Below are positions 1 through 12,238 of a DNA stretch of 64,000 nucleotides, one piece after another. Both the position numbers and the translations under genes were made by a program. The stretch spans positions 70,667 to 134,666 of the forward strand of contig CABJAV010000007.1 in the NCBI GenBank assembly GCA_902363675.1. The letters are read 5' to 3'. Under the pieces are notes generated by a model that did not search any database, had not been told where the DNA came from, and worked only from the letters and a program-made list of their open reading frames with translations. Each line of letters opens with the position of its first letter. The first letter of the stretch is position 1. The stretch is from Lachnospiraceae bacterium. GTDB lineage: Bacteria > Bacillota > Clostridia > Lachnospirales > Lachnospiraceae.

Positions 1-113
1 TTATGGGGATGGCAGGCGAGCGGGCAGCGGCGAAAACCCGGGAGATAGGTGGCGGAACAATGACATTTCGTCAGTTGCTCATAGATGAGATTTACCTGCT
101 TACCAACCGGTAA
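1..113 (+). CDS. Possible tail of an upstream gene (partial)
   Basis: One reading frame is open from the window edge to a TAA at 111-113 and ends in an Ile-Asp-Glu-Ile-Tyr-Leu-Leu-Thr-Asn-Arg tail. A good terminator hairpin follows about 40 bases later, which fits the end of a gene. About 36 codons are visible and I recognise no family. The first 60 bases are much more GC-rich than what follows. It could be chance. Confidence 0.2.
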   Translation, partial: MGMAGERAAAKTREIGGGTMTFRQLLIDEIYLLTNR

Positions 114-153
114 AAAGGTATACAGATAACTGTAGTTGTATATTGCAATTTTT

Positions 154-187
154 AAAAGAAAGGTTCTAAAACCCTTTCTTTTTTTTA
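154..187 (+). terminator. Rho-independent terminator upstream of the atp operon
   Basis: AAAGAAAGG and CCTTTCTTT form a stem with one bulged C and a short loop, followed by a run of T. It closes whatever transcription unit lies to the left of the ATP synthase operon. Confidence 0.7.
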
Positions 188-426
188 CCTGTCAAAAAGC
201 ATTAAAAAAATGCAAAAAAAGTCGTAAAAGTTCTTTGCCGGAAAAACAAAATAATTTGGTATTTCGTAAATAAAATGTAAATTAAATATAAACTGCTCAA
301 AAAAGCAATCTGCAATTTGTTTAAAATTTATTAATAAAGATAAATCTGATTGGTAAAAAGATACAAAAACGGAAAAGGTTTTTAGTTACTTTGCTAAAAT
401 TGACAATTCCAAAAAATGGTCGTTAA
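188..426 (+). other. AT-rich gene-free leader of the atp operon
   Basis: About 240 bases with no open frame of note, very rich in A and T. It lies between the upstream terminator and atpB, so the ATP synthase promoter should be here. I see no atpI or atpZ gene in it. Confidence 0.5.
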
Positions 427-428
427 AT
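400..428 (+). promoter_or_regulatory. Candidate promoter for the atp operon
   Basis: TTGACA at 400-405 is a perfect -35 box and TTAAAT at 423-428 is a weak -10 box, 17 bases apart. If it is real, transcription would start near 435, inside the longest atpB frame, and would favour a later atpB start. The weak -10 keeps confidence low. Confidence 0.35.
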
Positions 429-1146
429 GTTAGCAAAAGTGAAGAAGGGAAGTGATAATACGGAGGAATTATCCAAAGCGCTGATGGAGGAGCTGAATTG
501 TAAGATTTCATTTACAATTCCGATTTTCGGTGGAATCCCAGTGGCGGAATCCGTGGTAGTAACATGGATTATTATGGCGGTGATGATCGTCGCGGCATTT
601 TTCCTTGGAAGAAATCTCAAGGTTCAGAATGTCGGCAAACGGCAGCTTGCAGTAGAGACTGTCGTCGGAGGATTGCACAACTTCTTCTATGATTTGCTCG
701 GTGAGGAGGGAAAACGATATATACCTTATTTAATAACCGTAGCAATTTATATCGGCATATCCAATATGATCGGTCTGTTTGGACTGAAATCGCCGACAAA
801 AGATGTCGGAGTAACCGGTGCGCTGGCGCTCATGAGCATTGTGCTGATCGAATATGCAGGTGTGCATCAAAAGGGAGGCAAAGGTTTCCTGAAAAGTTTT
901 ATGGAACCAATCCCGATTATGCTGCCGATGAATATTCTTGAGGTTTTCATCCGGCCGCTGTCACTGTGTATGCGTTTGTTTGGTAACATCTTAGGCGCAT
1001 TCGTAATTATGGAATTGGTTAAAATTGTAGCACCACTTCTGGTGCCGATTCCACTGAGCCTTTACTTTGATCTGTTTGACGGATTCATTCAGGCTTACGT
1101 ATTTGTATTTTTAACATCATTATTTATTAAAGAAAGTATTGAGTAG
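427..1146 (+). CDS. atpB: ATP synthase F0 subunit a
   Basis: Membrane stator subunit that forms the proton half-channels against the c-ring of the F-type ATP synthase. The 239-residue protein has several hydrophobic helices, the first near residues 42-60. It carries the family motif MRLFGN with the essential arginine at about residue 183. It is the first gene of an eight-gene operon in the usual order. The start is uncertain: ATG 427 has no clear ribosome binding site, GTG 439 is in frame, and ATG 484 follows a GGAGG at 462-466 but at a long spacing of about 17 bases. The N-terminal Glu-Glu-Leu...Leu-Asn-Cys stretch looks homologous to related subunits, so I keep the longer form. Confidence 0.95.
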   Translation: MLAKVKKGSDNTEELSKALMEELNCKISFTIPIFGGIPVAESVVVTWIIMAVMIVAAFFLGRNLKVQNVGKRQLAVETVVGGLHNFFYDLLGEEGKRYIPYLITVAIYIGISNMIGLFGLKSPTKDVGVTGALALMSIVLIEYAGVHQKGGKGFLKSFMEPIPIMLPMNILEVFIRPLSLCMRLFGNILGAFVIMELVKIVAPLLVPIPLSLYFDLFDGFIQAYVFVFLTSLFIKESIE

Positions 1147-1163
1147 AAAAGGAGATTTTCATT

Positions 1164-1385
1164 ATGTCATTAGTAGCAATTGGAGCAGGTATCGCAGCAT
1201 TAACAGGTATTGGAGCAGGTGTAGGTATTGGAATAGCAACATCAAAGGCAACAGACGCTATCGCAAGACAGCCGGAAGCAGACGGAAAGATCACAAAGAC
1301 ATTACTTCTTGGTTGTGCCCTTGCCGAAGGTACTGCTATTTTCGGTATGGTAGTCGCAATTTTAATTATCTTATTCTTAGGATAG
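1164..1385 (+). CDS. atpE: ATP synthase F0 subunit c
   Basis: 73-residue hairpin protein; many copies form the rotating c-ring. Two glycine- and alanine-rich helices flank the polar loop ARQPEA, typical of c subunits. The ion-binding carboxylate is Glu55 in ALAEGTAIF. The glutamine in helix 1 and the serine after the glutamate, which bind sodium in Na+-type c subunits such as that of Ilyobacter, are Ile22 and Gly56 here. I therefore infer a proton-driven ring. It has a good AAGGAGA ribosome binding site, as expected for a subunit needed in high copy. Confidence 0.96.
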   Translation: MSLVAIGAGIAALTGIGAGVGIGIATSKATDAIARQPEADGKITKTLLLGCALAEGTAIFGMVVAILIILFLG

Positions 1386-1402
1386 GAAAGGTCTGGTAGA
1401 GC

Positions 1403-1906
1403 ATGCAATTATTAAGAATAGATTGGAATGTTGTTTGGACAATCATCAATCTGCTCATTCTTTTTGTTGCCTTACGTCATTTCTTATATAATCCGGTCAT
1501 GAAAGTCATGGATGAGAGAAAGAAAATGATCGATGGTCAGATTGCAGATGCAGAGAATCAGAAGAAACAGGCCGGAGAACTCAAAGCACAGTATGCAAAG
1601 AAACTTGAGGAAGCACATGCAGAATCCGCAGATATTATGGATAAAGCAAGAAAGAGTGCACAGGCCGAGTATGAGAACCGCATCAATGCAGCAGATGCAG
1701 AGGCACAGAGAATCATTAAAGATGCACATAAAACCGTGGAACTGGAGCGGGATAAGACCGTTGCAGATCTGCAGTCTGAGATTGCGGTACTGGCAGTCGC
1801 AGCAGCAGGAAAAGTGCTGGGCGAGGCAAGTAACAGTGAGAATAACCAGTTACTGTACAACCAGTTTTTGGCGCAGGCAGGTGGTGTAAATGACGCAAAC
1901 AGCTAG
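1403..1906 (+). CDS. atpF: ATP synthase F0 subunit b
   Basis: Peripheral stalk subunit linking the membrane a subunit to the F1 head through delta. The 167-residue protein has one N-terminal membrane helix (about residues 9-28) and a long, charged, alanine-rich coiled coil with the conserved NPVMKVMDERK start of the stalk. Length is normal for the family. Its end overlaps the start of atpH by 17 bases, suggesting translational coupling of two subunits that bind each other. Confidence 0.95.
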   Translation: MQLLRIDWNVVWTIINLLILFVALRHFLYNPVMKVMDERKKMIDGQIADAENQKKQAGELKAQYAKKLEEAHAESADIMDKARKSAQAEYENRINAADAEAQRIIKDAHKTVELERDKTVADLQSEIAVLAVAAAGKVLGEASNSENNQLLYNQFLAQAGGVNDANS

Positions 1907-2393
1907 TAATTATGGAACAGTTCTTTTTGAACTGGGTGTAAAAAAAGAAATTGTTGAAAAGACAAAAGAAATTTTTTCACTGACCGAAGAATTGCCAAAA
2001 ATGCTGCAGAGTCCGATCGTATCCAAAGATGCAAAGCATCGTCTCATCGAAGACATTTTTCCGGAGGAGATAAGAAATTTTCTCAAGGTAGTCAGTGACC
2101 ATCAGGAGATGGATCTCATGGATGACATATTTGTAGCATATAAGAAAGCCTATGATGAGAACCATGGTATCTTATGCGCAGAAATGTCTTATGTGATGGA
2201 GCCGGATGCAAAGCAGGTGGAACAGATGAAAGCGTACCTTGCCAACAAATACGGCAAGCAGACGGTAGAACTTTCCATGGTGGAGGACAAAAGTCTGATC
2301 GGTGGCTTTGTACTGCGTGTCGGAGACAAAGAAGAAGATTATAGCATGAAAGGGCGTCTGGATCGGTTAGAGAAACGATTGACGTGGAGGTGA
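1890..2393 (+). CDS. atpH: ATP synthase F1 subunit delta
   Basis: Caps the F1 head and holds it to the b stalk. The 167 residues match the OSCP/delta family: a helical N-terminal half and a C-terminal part ending in the conserved pattern [12 protein letters not shown]...S-x-K-x-R-L-x-x-L. It starts inside the last codons of atpF and is followed after four bases by atpA. Length and position are typical. Confidence 0.93.
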   Translation: MTQTASNYGTVLFELGVKKEIVEKTKEIFSLTEELPKMLQSPIVSKDAKHRLIEDIFPEEIRNFLKVVSDHQEMDLMDDIFVAYKKAYDENHGILCAEMSYVMEPDAKQVEQMKAYLANKYGKQTVELSMVEDKSLIGGFVLRVGDKEEDYSMKGRLDRLEKRLTWR

Positions 2394-2397
2394 TAAC

Positions 2398-3900
2398 GTG
2401 GGTTCCATTAGTTCAGAAGAGATCATATCTATCCTGAAATCGGAAATAGAAAATTATGACATGGTAAGCAAGGACCAGGAAGTTGGAAAAGTCATCTGGG
2501 TAGGTGACGGAATCGCAACGGTATATGGTATCGAGCATGCAATGTATGGCGAAATCGTTATCTTTGAGAACGGAATCCGTGGTATGGTACAGGATATCCG
2601 ACGTGATCAGGTAGGATGTATTATCCTTGGCAAAGACACAGAAATCAAAGAGGGAACGAAAGTAACAAGAACAAAGAAAAAAGCAGGTGTACCGGTCGGT
2701 GATGCCTATATCGGAAGAATCATCAATGCGCTGGGTGCACCAATTGATGGAAAGGGCGAGATCCCGGCGGACGATTACCGTGCAATCGAACAGGAAGCAC
2801 CGGGAATCGTGGACAGACAGTCTGTTGACCAGCCAATGGAGACAGGAATCCTGGCAATCGATTCCATGTTCCCAATCGGACGTGGACAGCGTGAGTTGAT
2901 CATCGGTGACCGTCAGACTGGTAAGACATCCATCGCAGTTGACACGATCCTCAACCAGAAGGGCAAAGATGTCATCTGCATTTATGTGGCAATCGGCCAG
3001 AAAGCATCTACCGTTGCCAAGTTAGTAAACACGCTGACAAAGAACGGTGCAATGGATTATTCCATCGTACTTTCTTCGACAGCAAGCGAGTCCGCATCGC
3101 TGCAGTATATTGCACCGTATGCAGGAACCGCATTGGCGGAGTATTTTATGTATAAAGGAAAAGACGTCCTGATCATTTACGACGATCTTTCCAAGCACGC
3201 GGTAGCTTACCGTGCATTATCCCTGTTGCTGGAGCGTTCTCCGGGACGTGAGGCTTATCCGGGTGATGTATTCTACTTACATTCCAGATTGTTGGAGCGT
3301 TCAAGTAAATTGAGCGACGCTTTGGGCGGTGGTTCTATTACAGCACTTCCAATTATTGAAACACAGGCAGGTGATGTATCTGCATATATCCCTACCAATG
3401 TTATTTCTATCACAGATGGACAGATCTTCCTGGAAAGTGACCTGTTCAATTCCGGTATGCGACCAGCCGTAAACGTTGGACTTTCTGTATCCCGTGTAGG
3501 TGGTGCCGCACAGACAAAGGCAATGAAGAAAGCAGCCGGAACGATTCGTATCGATTTGGCACAGTACCGTGAGATGGAAGTGTTCACGCAGTTCAGTTCC
3601 GATCTGGATGAAGCCACGAAGGAACAGCTGCAGTATGGTAAAGGCCTGATGGAATTATTGAAACAGCCACTTTGCCATCCGATGAGTCTTGCGGATCAGG
3701 TCATCACACTGGTGACAGCCAACAACCGTCTGCTCTTGGATGTTGAGACCAAACAGACAAAGGATTTCCAGCTTCGTCTTCTGGATTTTTTCCATGCGGA
3801 GCATAAGGACATCGTGGATGAGCTGAACAACAACAAAGTGCTCAACGAAGAGTTGACCGAAAAAATCGTAGCAGCAGTCAAAGAATTTAAAAGCAGGTGA
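2398..3900 (+). CDS. atpA: ATP synthase F1 subunit alpha
   Basis: Non-catalytic nucleotide-binding subunit of the F1 hexamer. The 500-residue protein has the alpha-type P-loop GDRQTGKT at about residues 169-176, where beta has GGAGVGKT, plus the alpha signature [14 protein letters not shown]. It starts with GTG at 2398 behind a strong GGAGGTGAT ribosome binding site that overlaps the end of atpH. Full length. Confidence 0.98.
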   Translation: MGSISSEEIISILKSEIENYDMVSKDQEVGKVIWVGDGIATVYGIEHAMYGEIVIFENGIRGMVQDIRRDQVGCIILGKDTEIKEGTKVTRTKKKAGVPVGDAYIGRIINALGAPIDGKGEIPADDYRAIEQEAPGIVDRQSVDQPMETGILAIDSMFPIGRGQRELIIGDRQTGKTSIAVDTILNQKGKDVICIYVAIGQKASTVAKLVNTLTKNGAMDYSIVLSSTASESASLQYIAPYAGTALAEYFMYKGKDVLIIYDDLSKHAVAYRALSLLLERSPGREAYPGDVFYLHSRLLERSSKLSDALGGGSITALPIIETQAGDVSAYIPTNVISITDGQIFLESDLFNSGMRPAVNVGLSVSRVGGAAQTKAMKKAAGTIRIDLAQYREMEVFTQFSSDLDEATKEQLQYGKGLMELLKQPLCHPMSLADQVITLVTANNRLLLDVETKQTKDFQLRLLDFFHAEHKDIVDELNNNKVLNEELTEKIVAAVKEFKSR

Positions 3901-3906
3901 TAGAAC

Positions 3907-6217
<2,311 letters not shown>

Positions 6218-6229
6218 GAGGAATGAGCG

Positions 6230-6649
6230 ATGAATACATTTAGTTTAAAGGTGATAGCCTGTGATAAAGTATTCTTTGATGGACGCTGTGTACAGGTGGT
6301 TCTGCCACTACACGATGGTCTGAAAGCCATTCAGGCGCACCATGAAAATATGGTATTCCCGGTAGAAGTCGGTGAACTTCGTATTCTTGAGGAAGACGGA
6401 AACACAATCCTTGGTGTAACGGGAACCGGATTTGCACAGATGATCAATAACCGTGCGACCGTTATCGTGGATACCTGCGAATATCCGGAAGAGATTGACT
6501 TGCGCAGAGCGCAGGAAGCCAAGGAACGTGCGGAGGAACAGCTGCGTCAGAAGCAGAGTATCGAAGAGTACCATCGTTCAAAAGCATCACTTGCAAGAGC
6601 TATGGCCCGTTTGAAAGCAGGAAGCAAAGATATTCCGTTGGGATATTAG
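6230..6649 (+). CDS. atpC: ATP synthase F1 subunit epsilon
   Basis: Small shaft subunit that couples gamma to the c-ring and can inhibit ATP hydrolysis. The 139-residue protein has the N-terminal beta-sandwich (FSLKVIACDKVFFDG, then GELRI and the G-T-G-F-A stretch) and a C-terminal two-helix arm rich in Arg, Glu and Ala. It is the last gene of the operon and is followed by a strong hairpin terminator. Confidence 0.94.
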   Translation: MNTFSLKVIACDKVFFDGRCVQVVLPLHDGLKAIQAHHENMVFPVEVGELRILEEDGNTILGVTGTGFAQMINNRATVIVDTCEYPEEIDLRRAQEAKERAEEQLRQKQSIEEYHRSKASLARAMARLKAGSKDIPLGY

Positions 6650-6683
6650 ATCAGAATCTGATAACAGAAAATCAGACATAAAA

Positions 6684-6735
6684 AAGCGAGCACTTTGGAA
6701 ATCCATTGGATTTCCAGGGTGCCCGCTCTTTATTT
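6684..6735. terminator. Bidirectional terminator between atpC and the convergent gene
   Basis: A long hairpin: AGCGAGCAC pairs with the TGCCCGCT side and GGAAATCC with GGATTTCC, flanked by A-rich and T-rich tracts on both sides. It can serve both the atp operon and the minus-strand gene ending at 6742. Confidence 0.8.
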
Positions 6736-6741
6736 TATAAT

Positions 6742-8343
6742 TTAATAATAGTAGATGGATGGGAAGGATGATGAAGAGAGCTTCCAGGTTCCATCCTCAT
6801 ATTGAAGGTAATATCTTGTAGAAGCGTCACTATCGTAAGTTTCTTTTTCGTATTTTTCTGTCCAAAAGTCTTTCTTGCGGAAATCTACGGTGTAATCGTA
6901 AGAAAGGATTACCTCTGCGTAGATGGTTCCGTTGCTGATTCGAAAATCAGAGAAGGAGCCGGTTACATTGTTCAAAGAAAGCTTTTTCACTGCGCTGCGG
7001 GAACCGCTGGCTGTAAAATTATCTAAATAGTAACTGTTGTAAGAATCTTTCGCGTCAACGACAGAATCGTCGGTAAAGAGATCTTCAATTGTGCTGAAAT
7101 CATTTCCGGCGACACCGGCAGCAAGTTCCTTTTGAAGAATGCCGTATGCAGTATTTAAAATTTCTTCCTGCTGTTTGCTTGTGACACTCAAAGAATCATA
7201 TTCCAGAGACAGATAGTCATAATCGTACTGTGCAAATACCGGTGTCTCTGGTCCGGTAAATCCGTCAAACGAGATGAAACTTGTATGTGTTCCGACAAAC
7301 ATTTGAGGAATCTGATAGCAGTCAGAATCAGGCGAACTGCTTTTCTTGGTTATGTATTTGTCAGGAATGACCTGATTGTCCAGGTATACATCAGCGCCCT
7401 GTGGTGCATAAATCGTAAAATCGTTTACAACATAATTATCCGGAGAAACTTTCCAGTTATCAAAGAAAAGGAATGATTTCTTTGGTTGTCTGGTCAGTTT
7501 TACCTGTAATTCGCCGGAAGCATAATCACTGCCCTTTTCATAATAAGTAATATTTACATGTGCTGTATTTTTGTCGGCTACAGATTCTACCTTGATTTTG
7601 CTATAAGAAATTTTATCATCTTCTTTTCTCATTTCAAGGAAAGCATCTTTGTTGATGAATGCGGATTCCTTTAATTCCAATTCATTGTATACCTGATCCC
7701 AGTCACAGTCGGCAATGGATTTGAAATAATTTTTTGCAACATTTTCATATCCGAATGTATTCTGGCCAACGTTGAAGAAGACGGCAATCATAATACAAAA
7801 TGCAACAATCTCCACAAACGAAACAATCATAAATGGATTGACCGGTTTGTGAGGCGTACGCTGTGGGGCATATACAGGAGCGGAATAGCCGTTAGGGTCA
7901 GTGTAAGCATTTGGTTGCATTTGTGGCTGCTGCGGTGTCTGATAGAAAGAATCTGTCTGTGGGCTGTTGTAAAACGAATCGGCAGCCGTTGGTGTGGCCG
8001 GTTCCGGTTCTGCAGCTTCTGCGGTTTCTTCTGATTGTATAGCATTTTGTGATTCTGTGGTTTCTTCTGGTTCTGTAGTATGTTCGGTTGTGTCAGTTTC
8101 TTCCGGTTCCACAGTAACTTCAGGGACTGAAGTAACTTCCGACTCCATCGGAATTTCTGATTCTGCGGATGGTTTTGTTGTAGCAGCTGTCTCAGCTGTG
8201 TTATCGGTTGCTTCAACTTCCGGTGTGATTTCCGGTTCGACAGCCGGTGCCGGGGTTGGCGCAAAGTTTTCAAGCTTTATGCCACAGTTACAGCAAAAAA
8301 GCGCATTTTCAATATTTTTCGTTCCACAATTTGGACAAAACAT
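6742..8343 (-). CDS. Zinc-ribbon, single-pass membrane protein (TcaA/YvbJ-like)
   Basis: A 533-residue protein in three parts. At the N-terminus is a zinc ribbon with two CxxC pairs (CPNC, CCNC). A long acidic linker rich in Thr, Glu and Pro (about residues 28-135) follows. A single hydrophobic helix lies near residues 170-190. The extracellular region ends in an NTF2-like fold rich in Tyr, Ser and Asp. This layout matches TcaA/YvbJ-type proteins, which affect the cell envelope and glycopeptide response in other Firmicutes; a role here is inferred. It follows the YARHG protein on the same strand after about 30 bases, so the two are likely co-transcribed. Confidence 0.65.
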   Translation of the reverse strand: MFCPNCGTKNIENALFCCNCGIKLENFAPTPAPAVEPEITPEVEATDNTAETAATTKPSAESEIPMESEVTSVPEVTVEPEETDTTEHTTEPEETTESQNAIQSEETAEAAEPEPATPTAADSFYNSPQTDSFYQTPQQPQMQPNAYTDPNGYSAPVYAPQRTPHKPVNPFMIVSFVEIVAFCIMIAVFFNVGQNTFGYENVAKNYFKSIADCDWDQVYNELELKESAFINKDAFLEMRKEDDKISYSKIKVESVADKNTAHVNITYYEKGSDYASGELQVKLTRQPKKSFLFFDNWKVSPDNYVVNDFTIYAPQGADVYLDNQVIPDKYITKKSSSPDSDCYQIPQMFVGTHTSFISFDGFTGPETPVFAQYDYDYLSLEYDSLSVTSKQQEEILNTAYGILQKELAAGVAGNDFSTIEDLFTDDSVVDAKDSYNSYYLDNFTASGSRSAVKKLSLNNVTGSFSDFRISNGTIYAEVILSYDYTVDFRKKDFWTEKYEKETYDSDASTRYYLQYEDGTWKLSSSSFPSIYYY

Positions 8344-8372
8344 ATGAGTTCTCCTTTCGTTTTCGTATCCGG

Positions 8373-8948
8373 TTATTTCGCTGGTTTATATTCTAAATCG
8401 TTGTCTTTCTGGTAAGCAGCAATAAATTTTGTATTTTCAGCTTCTTTCTTGGAGAGATCCTCGTCCTTGAAATCATCATTTTCTTCATACCAGTCTTTTT
8501 CATTGAAATAATCCTGCAGTTCTGACGATTTAAAAACGCGGCCATGGCGTGCATAAATCTCATTCTTTGCATAGCTCAACTGCTGTGCGGTCATACCTGC
8601 GAGATCGGATTTCTTGAGTTTTCTGGAATCGCTGTCCGGGAGAATATATCCGTTGGGGTCTTCCATTGCAACTTCGGCTGCCTCTGCATTATCAGAAGCA
8701 GAACTATCGTCCGAAGACCCTCCGATTGAAAATTCATCAAGGCTGACATCCTGAATATAATCGTCCGAATCCTGTGGTTTTACATCGGATTGTGTGCTGT
8801 CCGCATGATATTTTGAGGAGGAAGATCCTGTATTACCTGCAGAACGTCCTGTCACTACCATAAAAACCGTAAGAACGATCATTGCAACGAGCAGAATGCC
8901 TATGATGACTGCAACAGGCACCCATACATTTGTTTTCTTGTCTTTCAT
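8373..8948 (-). CDS. Membrane-anchored YARHG-domain protein
   Basis: A short cytoplasmic tail, one membrane helix (about residues 10-33), a Ser/Asp-rich spacer and a C-terminal YARHG domain, seen as NEIYARHGRVF followed by the W-Y motif and a helical end. YARHG domains are extracellular and their function is not established. The longer frame starts at 8999, but ATG 8948 has an AAGGAG box at proper spacing, so I use it (191 residues). It shares an apparent promoter with the zinc-ribbon protein downstream. Confidence 0.7.
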   Translation of the reverse strand: MKDKKTNVWVPVAVIIGILLVAMIVLTVFMVVTGRSAGNTGSSSSKYHADSTQSDVKPQDSDDYIQDVSLDEFSIGGSSDDSSASDNAEAAEVAMEDPNGYILPDSDSRKLKKSDLAGMTAQQLSYAKNEIYARHGRVFKSSELQDYFNEKDWYEENDDFKDEDLSKKEAENTKFIAAYQKDNDLEYKPAK

Positions 8949-8985
8949 TTCGTAAACTCCTTTTTTGTGTATTTCATAACTATCT

Positions 8986-9014
8986 GCAATAGTTACCATA
9001 TGAATTTATTGTAA
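8986..9014 (-). promoter_or_regulatory. Candidate promoter for the YARHG / zinc-ribbon pair
   Basis: Reading the minus strand, TTACAA (9009-9014) and TATTGC (8986-8991) are 17 bases apart, ahead of the start at 8948. The -35 box is decent and the -10 box is weak. Confidence 0.35.
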
Positions 9015-9064
9015 CGGATGCTATGCAAGAAAGCTAGTAGGAAAATAGAACTAGTTTTTGCATC

Positions 9065-9093
9065 TTGTAAAATCACACGCTCTTCTATATAAT
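9065..9093 (+). promoter_or_regulatory. guaA promoter
   Basis: TTGTAA at 9065-9070 and a perfect TATAAT at 9088-9093, 17 bases apart. The upstream in-frame ATG at 9092 lies inside the -10 box, so it cannot be on this transcript. This fixes the guaA start at 9164. Confidence 0.75.
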
Positions 9094-9163
9094 GGAGAAA
9101 GAATCAAAAGGCGCAAAAGCCTGTTTGATAAGTAAAGGAAGAACCATTTTAGGAGGAAAATAC

Positions 9164-10723
9164 ATGGATCAGGAAAAAGTCATCGTCATTGACTTCGGTG
9201 GTCAGTACAATCAGCTGGTTGCGCGCCGTGTCCGTGAGTGCAACGTATACTGTGAGATTTATTCTTACCGTACCGACATCGAACAGATCAAGGCCATGAA
9301 TCCAAAGGGAATCATCCTCACCGGTGGCCCGAACAGCTGCTACGAAGCAGATTCCCCGACATACACAAAAGAATTATTTGAACTTGGCATCCCGGTTCTC
9401 GGACTGTGCTACGGTGCGCAGCTGATGAACCACATCCTTGGCGGAAAAGTAGAGAAAGCGCCGGTTCGCGAGTACGGAAAGACAGAAGTTTTCGTGGACA
9501 AGACTTCTCCATTGTTTGAGGGCGTGGCAGCAGACTCTGCAGAAGGATCTACCATCTGCTGGATGAGCCATTTTGATTATATTTCTCAGGCAGCACCGGG
9601 ATTTAAAGTGGTAGCCCATACTGCAGACTGTCCGGTTGCAGCAGATGAGAACCCGGAGAAAAAGCTTTATGCGATCCAGTTTCACCCGGAAGTACTGCAT
9701 ACCGTAGAGGGAAGCAAGATGCTTCACAACTTCGTGCGCGGCGTGTGCGGATGTGCCGGAACATGGCGCATGGACTCTTTCGTAGAGAACGCAATCACTG
9801 AGATCCGAGAGAAAGTCGGAGACGGCAAGGTACTTCTTGCACTTTCCGGCGGAGTGGATTCCTCCGTACTTGCCGCTTTACTTGCAAAAGCGATCGGAAA
9901 GCAGCTCACCTGCGTATTTGTCGATCACGGTCTTCTCAGAAAAAACGAAGGCGATGAAGTAGAAGGCGTATTCGGAAAAGGTGGTTCCTTCGATATCAAT
10001 TTCGTCCGTGTCAATGCACAGGAACGTTACTATAAAAAACTTGCCGGTGTGACCGAGCCGGAGCAGAAGCGTAAGATCATCGGCGCAGAATTTATCTCTG
10101 TATTCGAGGAAGAAGCAAAGAAGATCGGAACCGTGGATTTCCTTGCACAGGGAACCATCTATCCGGATGTCGTAGAGTCCGGACTTGGCGGAGAATCCGC
10201 AGTCATCAAGTCCCACCACAACGTCGGCGGCCTTCCGGATCACGTTGATTTCAAAGAAATCATCGAGCCGCTCCGCAACCTTTTCAAAGACGAGGTTCGT
10301 AAAGTTGGTCTGGAACTCGGACTTCCGGAGTATCTCGTATTCCGTCAGCCATTCCCTGGCCCGGGACTTGGCATCCGAATCATCGGCGAAGTTACCGCCG
10401 AGAAAGTCCGCATCGTGCAGGATGCCGATTATATTTACCGCGAGGAACTTGCAAATGCCGGCCTTGAGAAATTGCCGGATCAGTACTTCGCAGCGCTGAC
10501 CAATATGCGCTCTGTTGGTGTCATGGGTGACGAGAGAACTTACGATTATGCGATCGCACTTCGTGCGGTTGAGACGATTGACTTCATGACAGCGACTGCA
10601 TCAAATATTCCGTTTGATGTGCTGCAGAAGGTTATGAGCAGAATTATCAATGAGGTGAAGGGCGTGAACCGCTGCTTCTATGATATAACAAGTAAGCCAC
10701 CAGGAACGGTGGAGTTTGAATAA
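9164..10723 (+). CDS. guaA: GMP synthase (glutamine-hydrolysing)
   Basis: Converts XMP to GMP with glutamine and ATP, the last step of guanine nucleotide synthesis. The 519-residue protein has an N-terminal class I amidotransferase with the nucleophile in GLCYGAQ (Cys82) and the FHPEV histidine/glutamate motif. Then come the ATP pyrophosphatase loop LSGGVDSS and the C-terminal dimerisation domain ending in [16 protein letters not shown] 9164 is chosen because AGGAGG lies just ahead and the earlier ATG falls in the promoter. The 3' end of guaA is a known integration target for genomic islands, and an accessory island begins directly behind it here. Confidence 0.98.
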   Translation: MDQEKVIVIDFGGQYNQLVARRVRECNVYCEIYSYRTDIEQIKAMNPKGIILTGGPNSCYEADSPTYTKELFELGIPVLGLCYGAQLMNHILGGKVEKAPVREYGKTEVFVDKTSPLFEGVAADSAEGSTICWMSHFDYISQAAPGFKVVAHTADCPVAADENPEKKLYAIQFHPEVLHTVEGSKMLHNFVRGVCGCAGTWRMDSFVENAITEIREKVGDGKVLLALSGGVDSSVLAALLAKAIGKQLTCVFVDHGLLRKNEGDEVEGVFGKGGSFDINFVRVNAQERYYKKLAGVTEPEQKRKIIGAEFISVFEEEAKKIGTVDFLAQGTIYPDVVESGLGGESAVIKSHHNVGGLPDHVDFKEIIEPLRNLFKDEVRKVGLELGLPEYLVFRQPFPGPGLGIRIIGEVTAEKVRIVQDADYIYREELANAGLEKLPDQYFAALTNMRSVGVMGDERTYDYAIALRAVETIDFMTATASNIPFDVLQKVMSRIINEVKGVNRCFYDITSKPPGTVEFE

Positions 10724-10730
10724 TTTTAAA

Positions 10731-10776
10731 AAGCTCGCAAAAGCCTATAAAATGGGCGTTTGCGAGCTTGTTTTTT
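10731..10776 (+). terminator. guaA terminator
   Basis: AAGCTCGCAAA and TTTGCGAGCTT make a perfect 11-base stem followed by a T tract. It separates guaA from the accessory island. Confidence 0.85.
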
Positions 10777-12196
10777 GCCTTGTGGTACTAAAATGGTGCA
10801 CAGCGGATGGAATTATGTTCTATGCATGAGGCCATGTTATTTTCCACTCAAAATATTCATTAGGAGAATGCCGGCAGAGTACAGCAGGAATCCGAAAAAT
10901 ATCAGCAGGGACAAGTGGGAAAGAGAAATGTCAATGAAAGAGATAATTCTCAGGGATGCAAAAATGTGTGCGTATGTAGCCGGAAATGTGGAGCATTTTA
11001 AATATCTGATGAAAAGACTTGGATATGTATTCAAGAAAGATGCGTGGATGGAAGTGCAGGCACCGGGATTTCGGTATTATCATAAACTGGCAAAGCTGGA
11101 CGAGATGTTTTCAGAAGATATGCTAAGGCATCATGTGGATATGCTCTGGATGGTAAAGCCTTACTTTTATTCGTCGGATATCAGGGGATTGCACAGGGCG
11201 AAGCTGTCATCATTCCAGAAGAAGTTTTATGCAAAGCTATACAGATTAAGGATTGTAGAGCAGAAGCGTTTTGCAGTCGGTGGAGCAAAGTATGCAGAGG
11301 ATTTGAAGAGGTTTCATCAGTTACAGGACGAATATCTGCTACTTGTAAATAATGACATCAAAAGTGTTGTGGAGCTTGTGGATTTCATAGGTGAGCAGGA
11401 AGAAAAAATCCAGCAGATTGAGGACAGACAGAAGGAGATATACAGAGAAAGCTCTAGCCGGAAACACAGTATAAAGAATGAAGAACAGTACCGGGAATAT
11501 CAGATATGGCATGTGGAAGTGCAGGGAGAACTGGACGAGCTGAAGCAGGAGAAAAGAGAGATTAAGAGGCAGTTGCAGCTTGCTGATGGCATTGTGAAAG
11601 AAGATTTGTATACAGCTTATTATGCGGTGTCGGAGAATGAGGAGATCGTTGGAGATAAGGAGATTGAGATACCGGGGATGGAACAGCATGAGGATGTGGT
11701 TGAGGTTAAGAAAAAGGGAACTACTGATATTGATGATGTTGATACGAAAATATGTCGGAAGGAAGATGCTTCTGTTGCGGACCAATATAGTGATATTGAA
11801 AAAGAACAGGCAGACTTATATGTTGTGGAATCTCGTGAAATGAATGATGGTGATTCGGAACAGATTTATGCAGGTGAGAGAAAGACTATAGAGGATGAGG
11901 TGGCTGTTGCTCAAGGAGCGTCGGATAAGGCTCAACGGATTGCTGAAAGGTTATCTGCATGTGGGGCATATGAAGAAATTAATGCCGCTGTTAAGGCGGA
12001 TATATTTGTGCTTGATATTGCAGATGTAAGTGGAAGCATAAGGCTATTTTCAGATGTTATGAAGAGGCTGGGGATAAGAATGGCTGGAGATGAGATTTAT
12101 GAGGAGTTTCAGAAAATTTATGATGAGAGCGTTGGCAGGAATGTAGGGAAGGAAAAGGCAGAAGATAAGGTATGGAATAGGGGCAGAGGGAGATGA
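10760..12196 (+). pseudogene. 5'-truncated relaxase (mobilisation protein), C-terminal part only
   Basis: The frame resembles the region behind the catalytic domain of MobA/VirD2-type relaxases in clostridial mobile elements: a helical stretch from about residue 57 with HFKYLMKRLGYVFKK and VQAPGFRYYHKLAKLD. Then come a Tyr/Arg-rich part and a long charged coiled coil. The N-terminal catalytic tyrosine and histidine triad are absent, and no open frame upstream could hold them because guaA and its terminator lie there. ATG codons at 10760 and near 10929 are possible starts without a good ribosome binding site. I read it as the stump of a mobilisable element that brought in the genes to its right. 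Confidence 0.6.
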
Positions 12197-12238
12197 TTCC
12201 TCTACTTCTTGCAAAGTACAAAAAAATATTCCTGAGGT

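Noticed and set aside
7994..8347. Ser/Val-rich plus-strand frame opposite the zinc-ribbon gene
   Set aside because: It is the complement of the low-complexity Thr/Glu linker and has no features of its own.
9092..9163. Longer guaA start at ATG 9092
   Set aside because: That ATG lies in the TATAAT box of the promoter, and a strong AGGAGG precedes ATG 9164.
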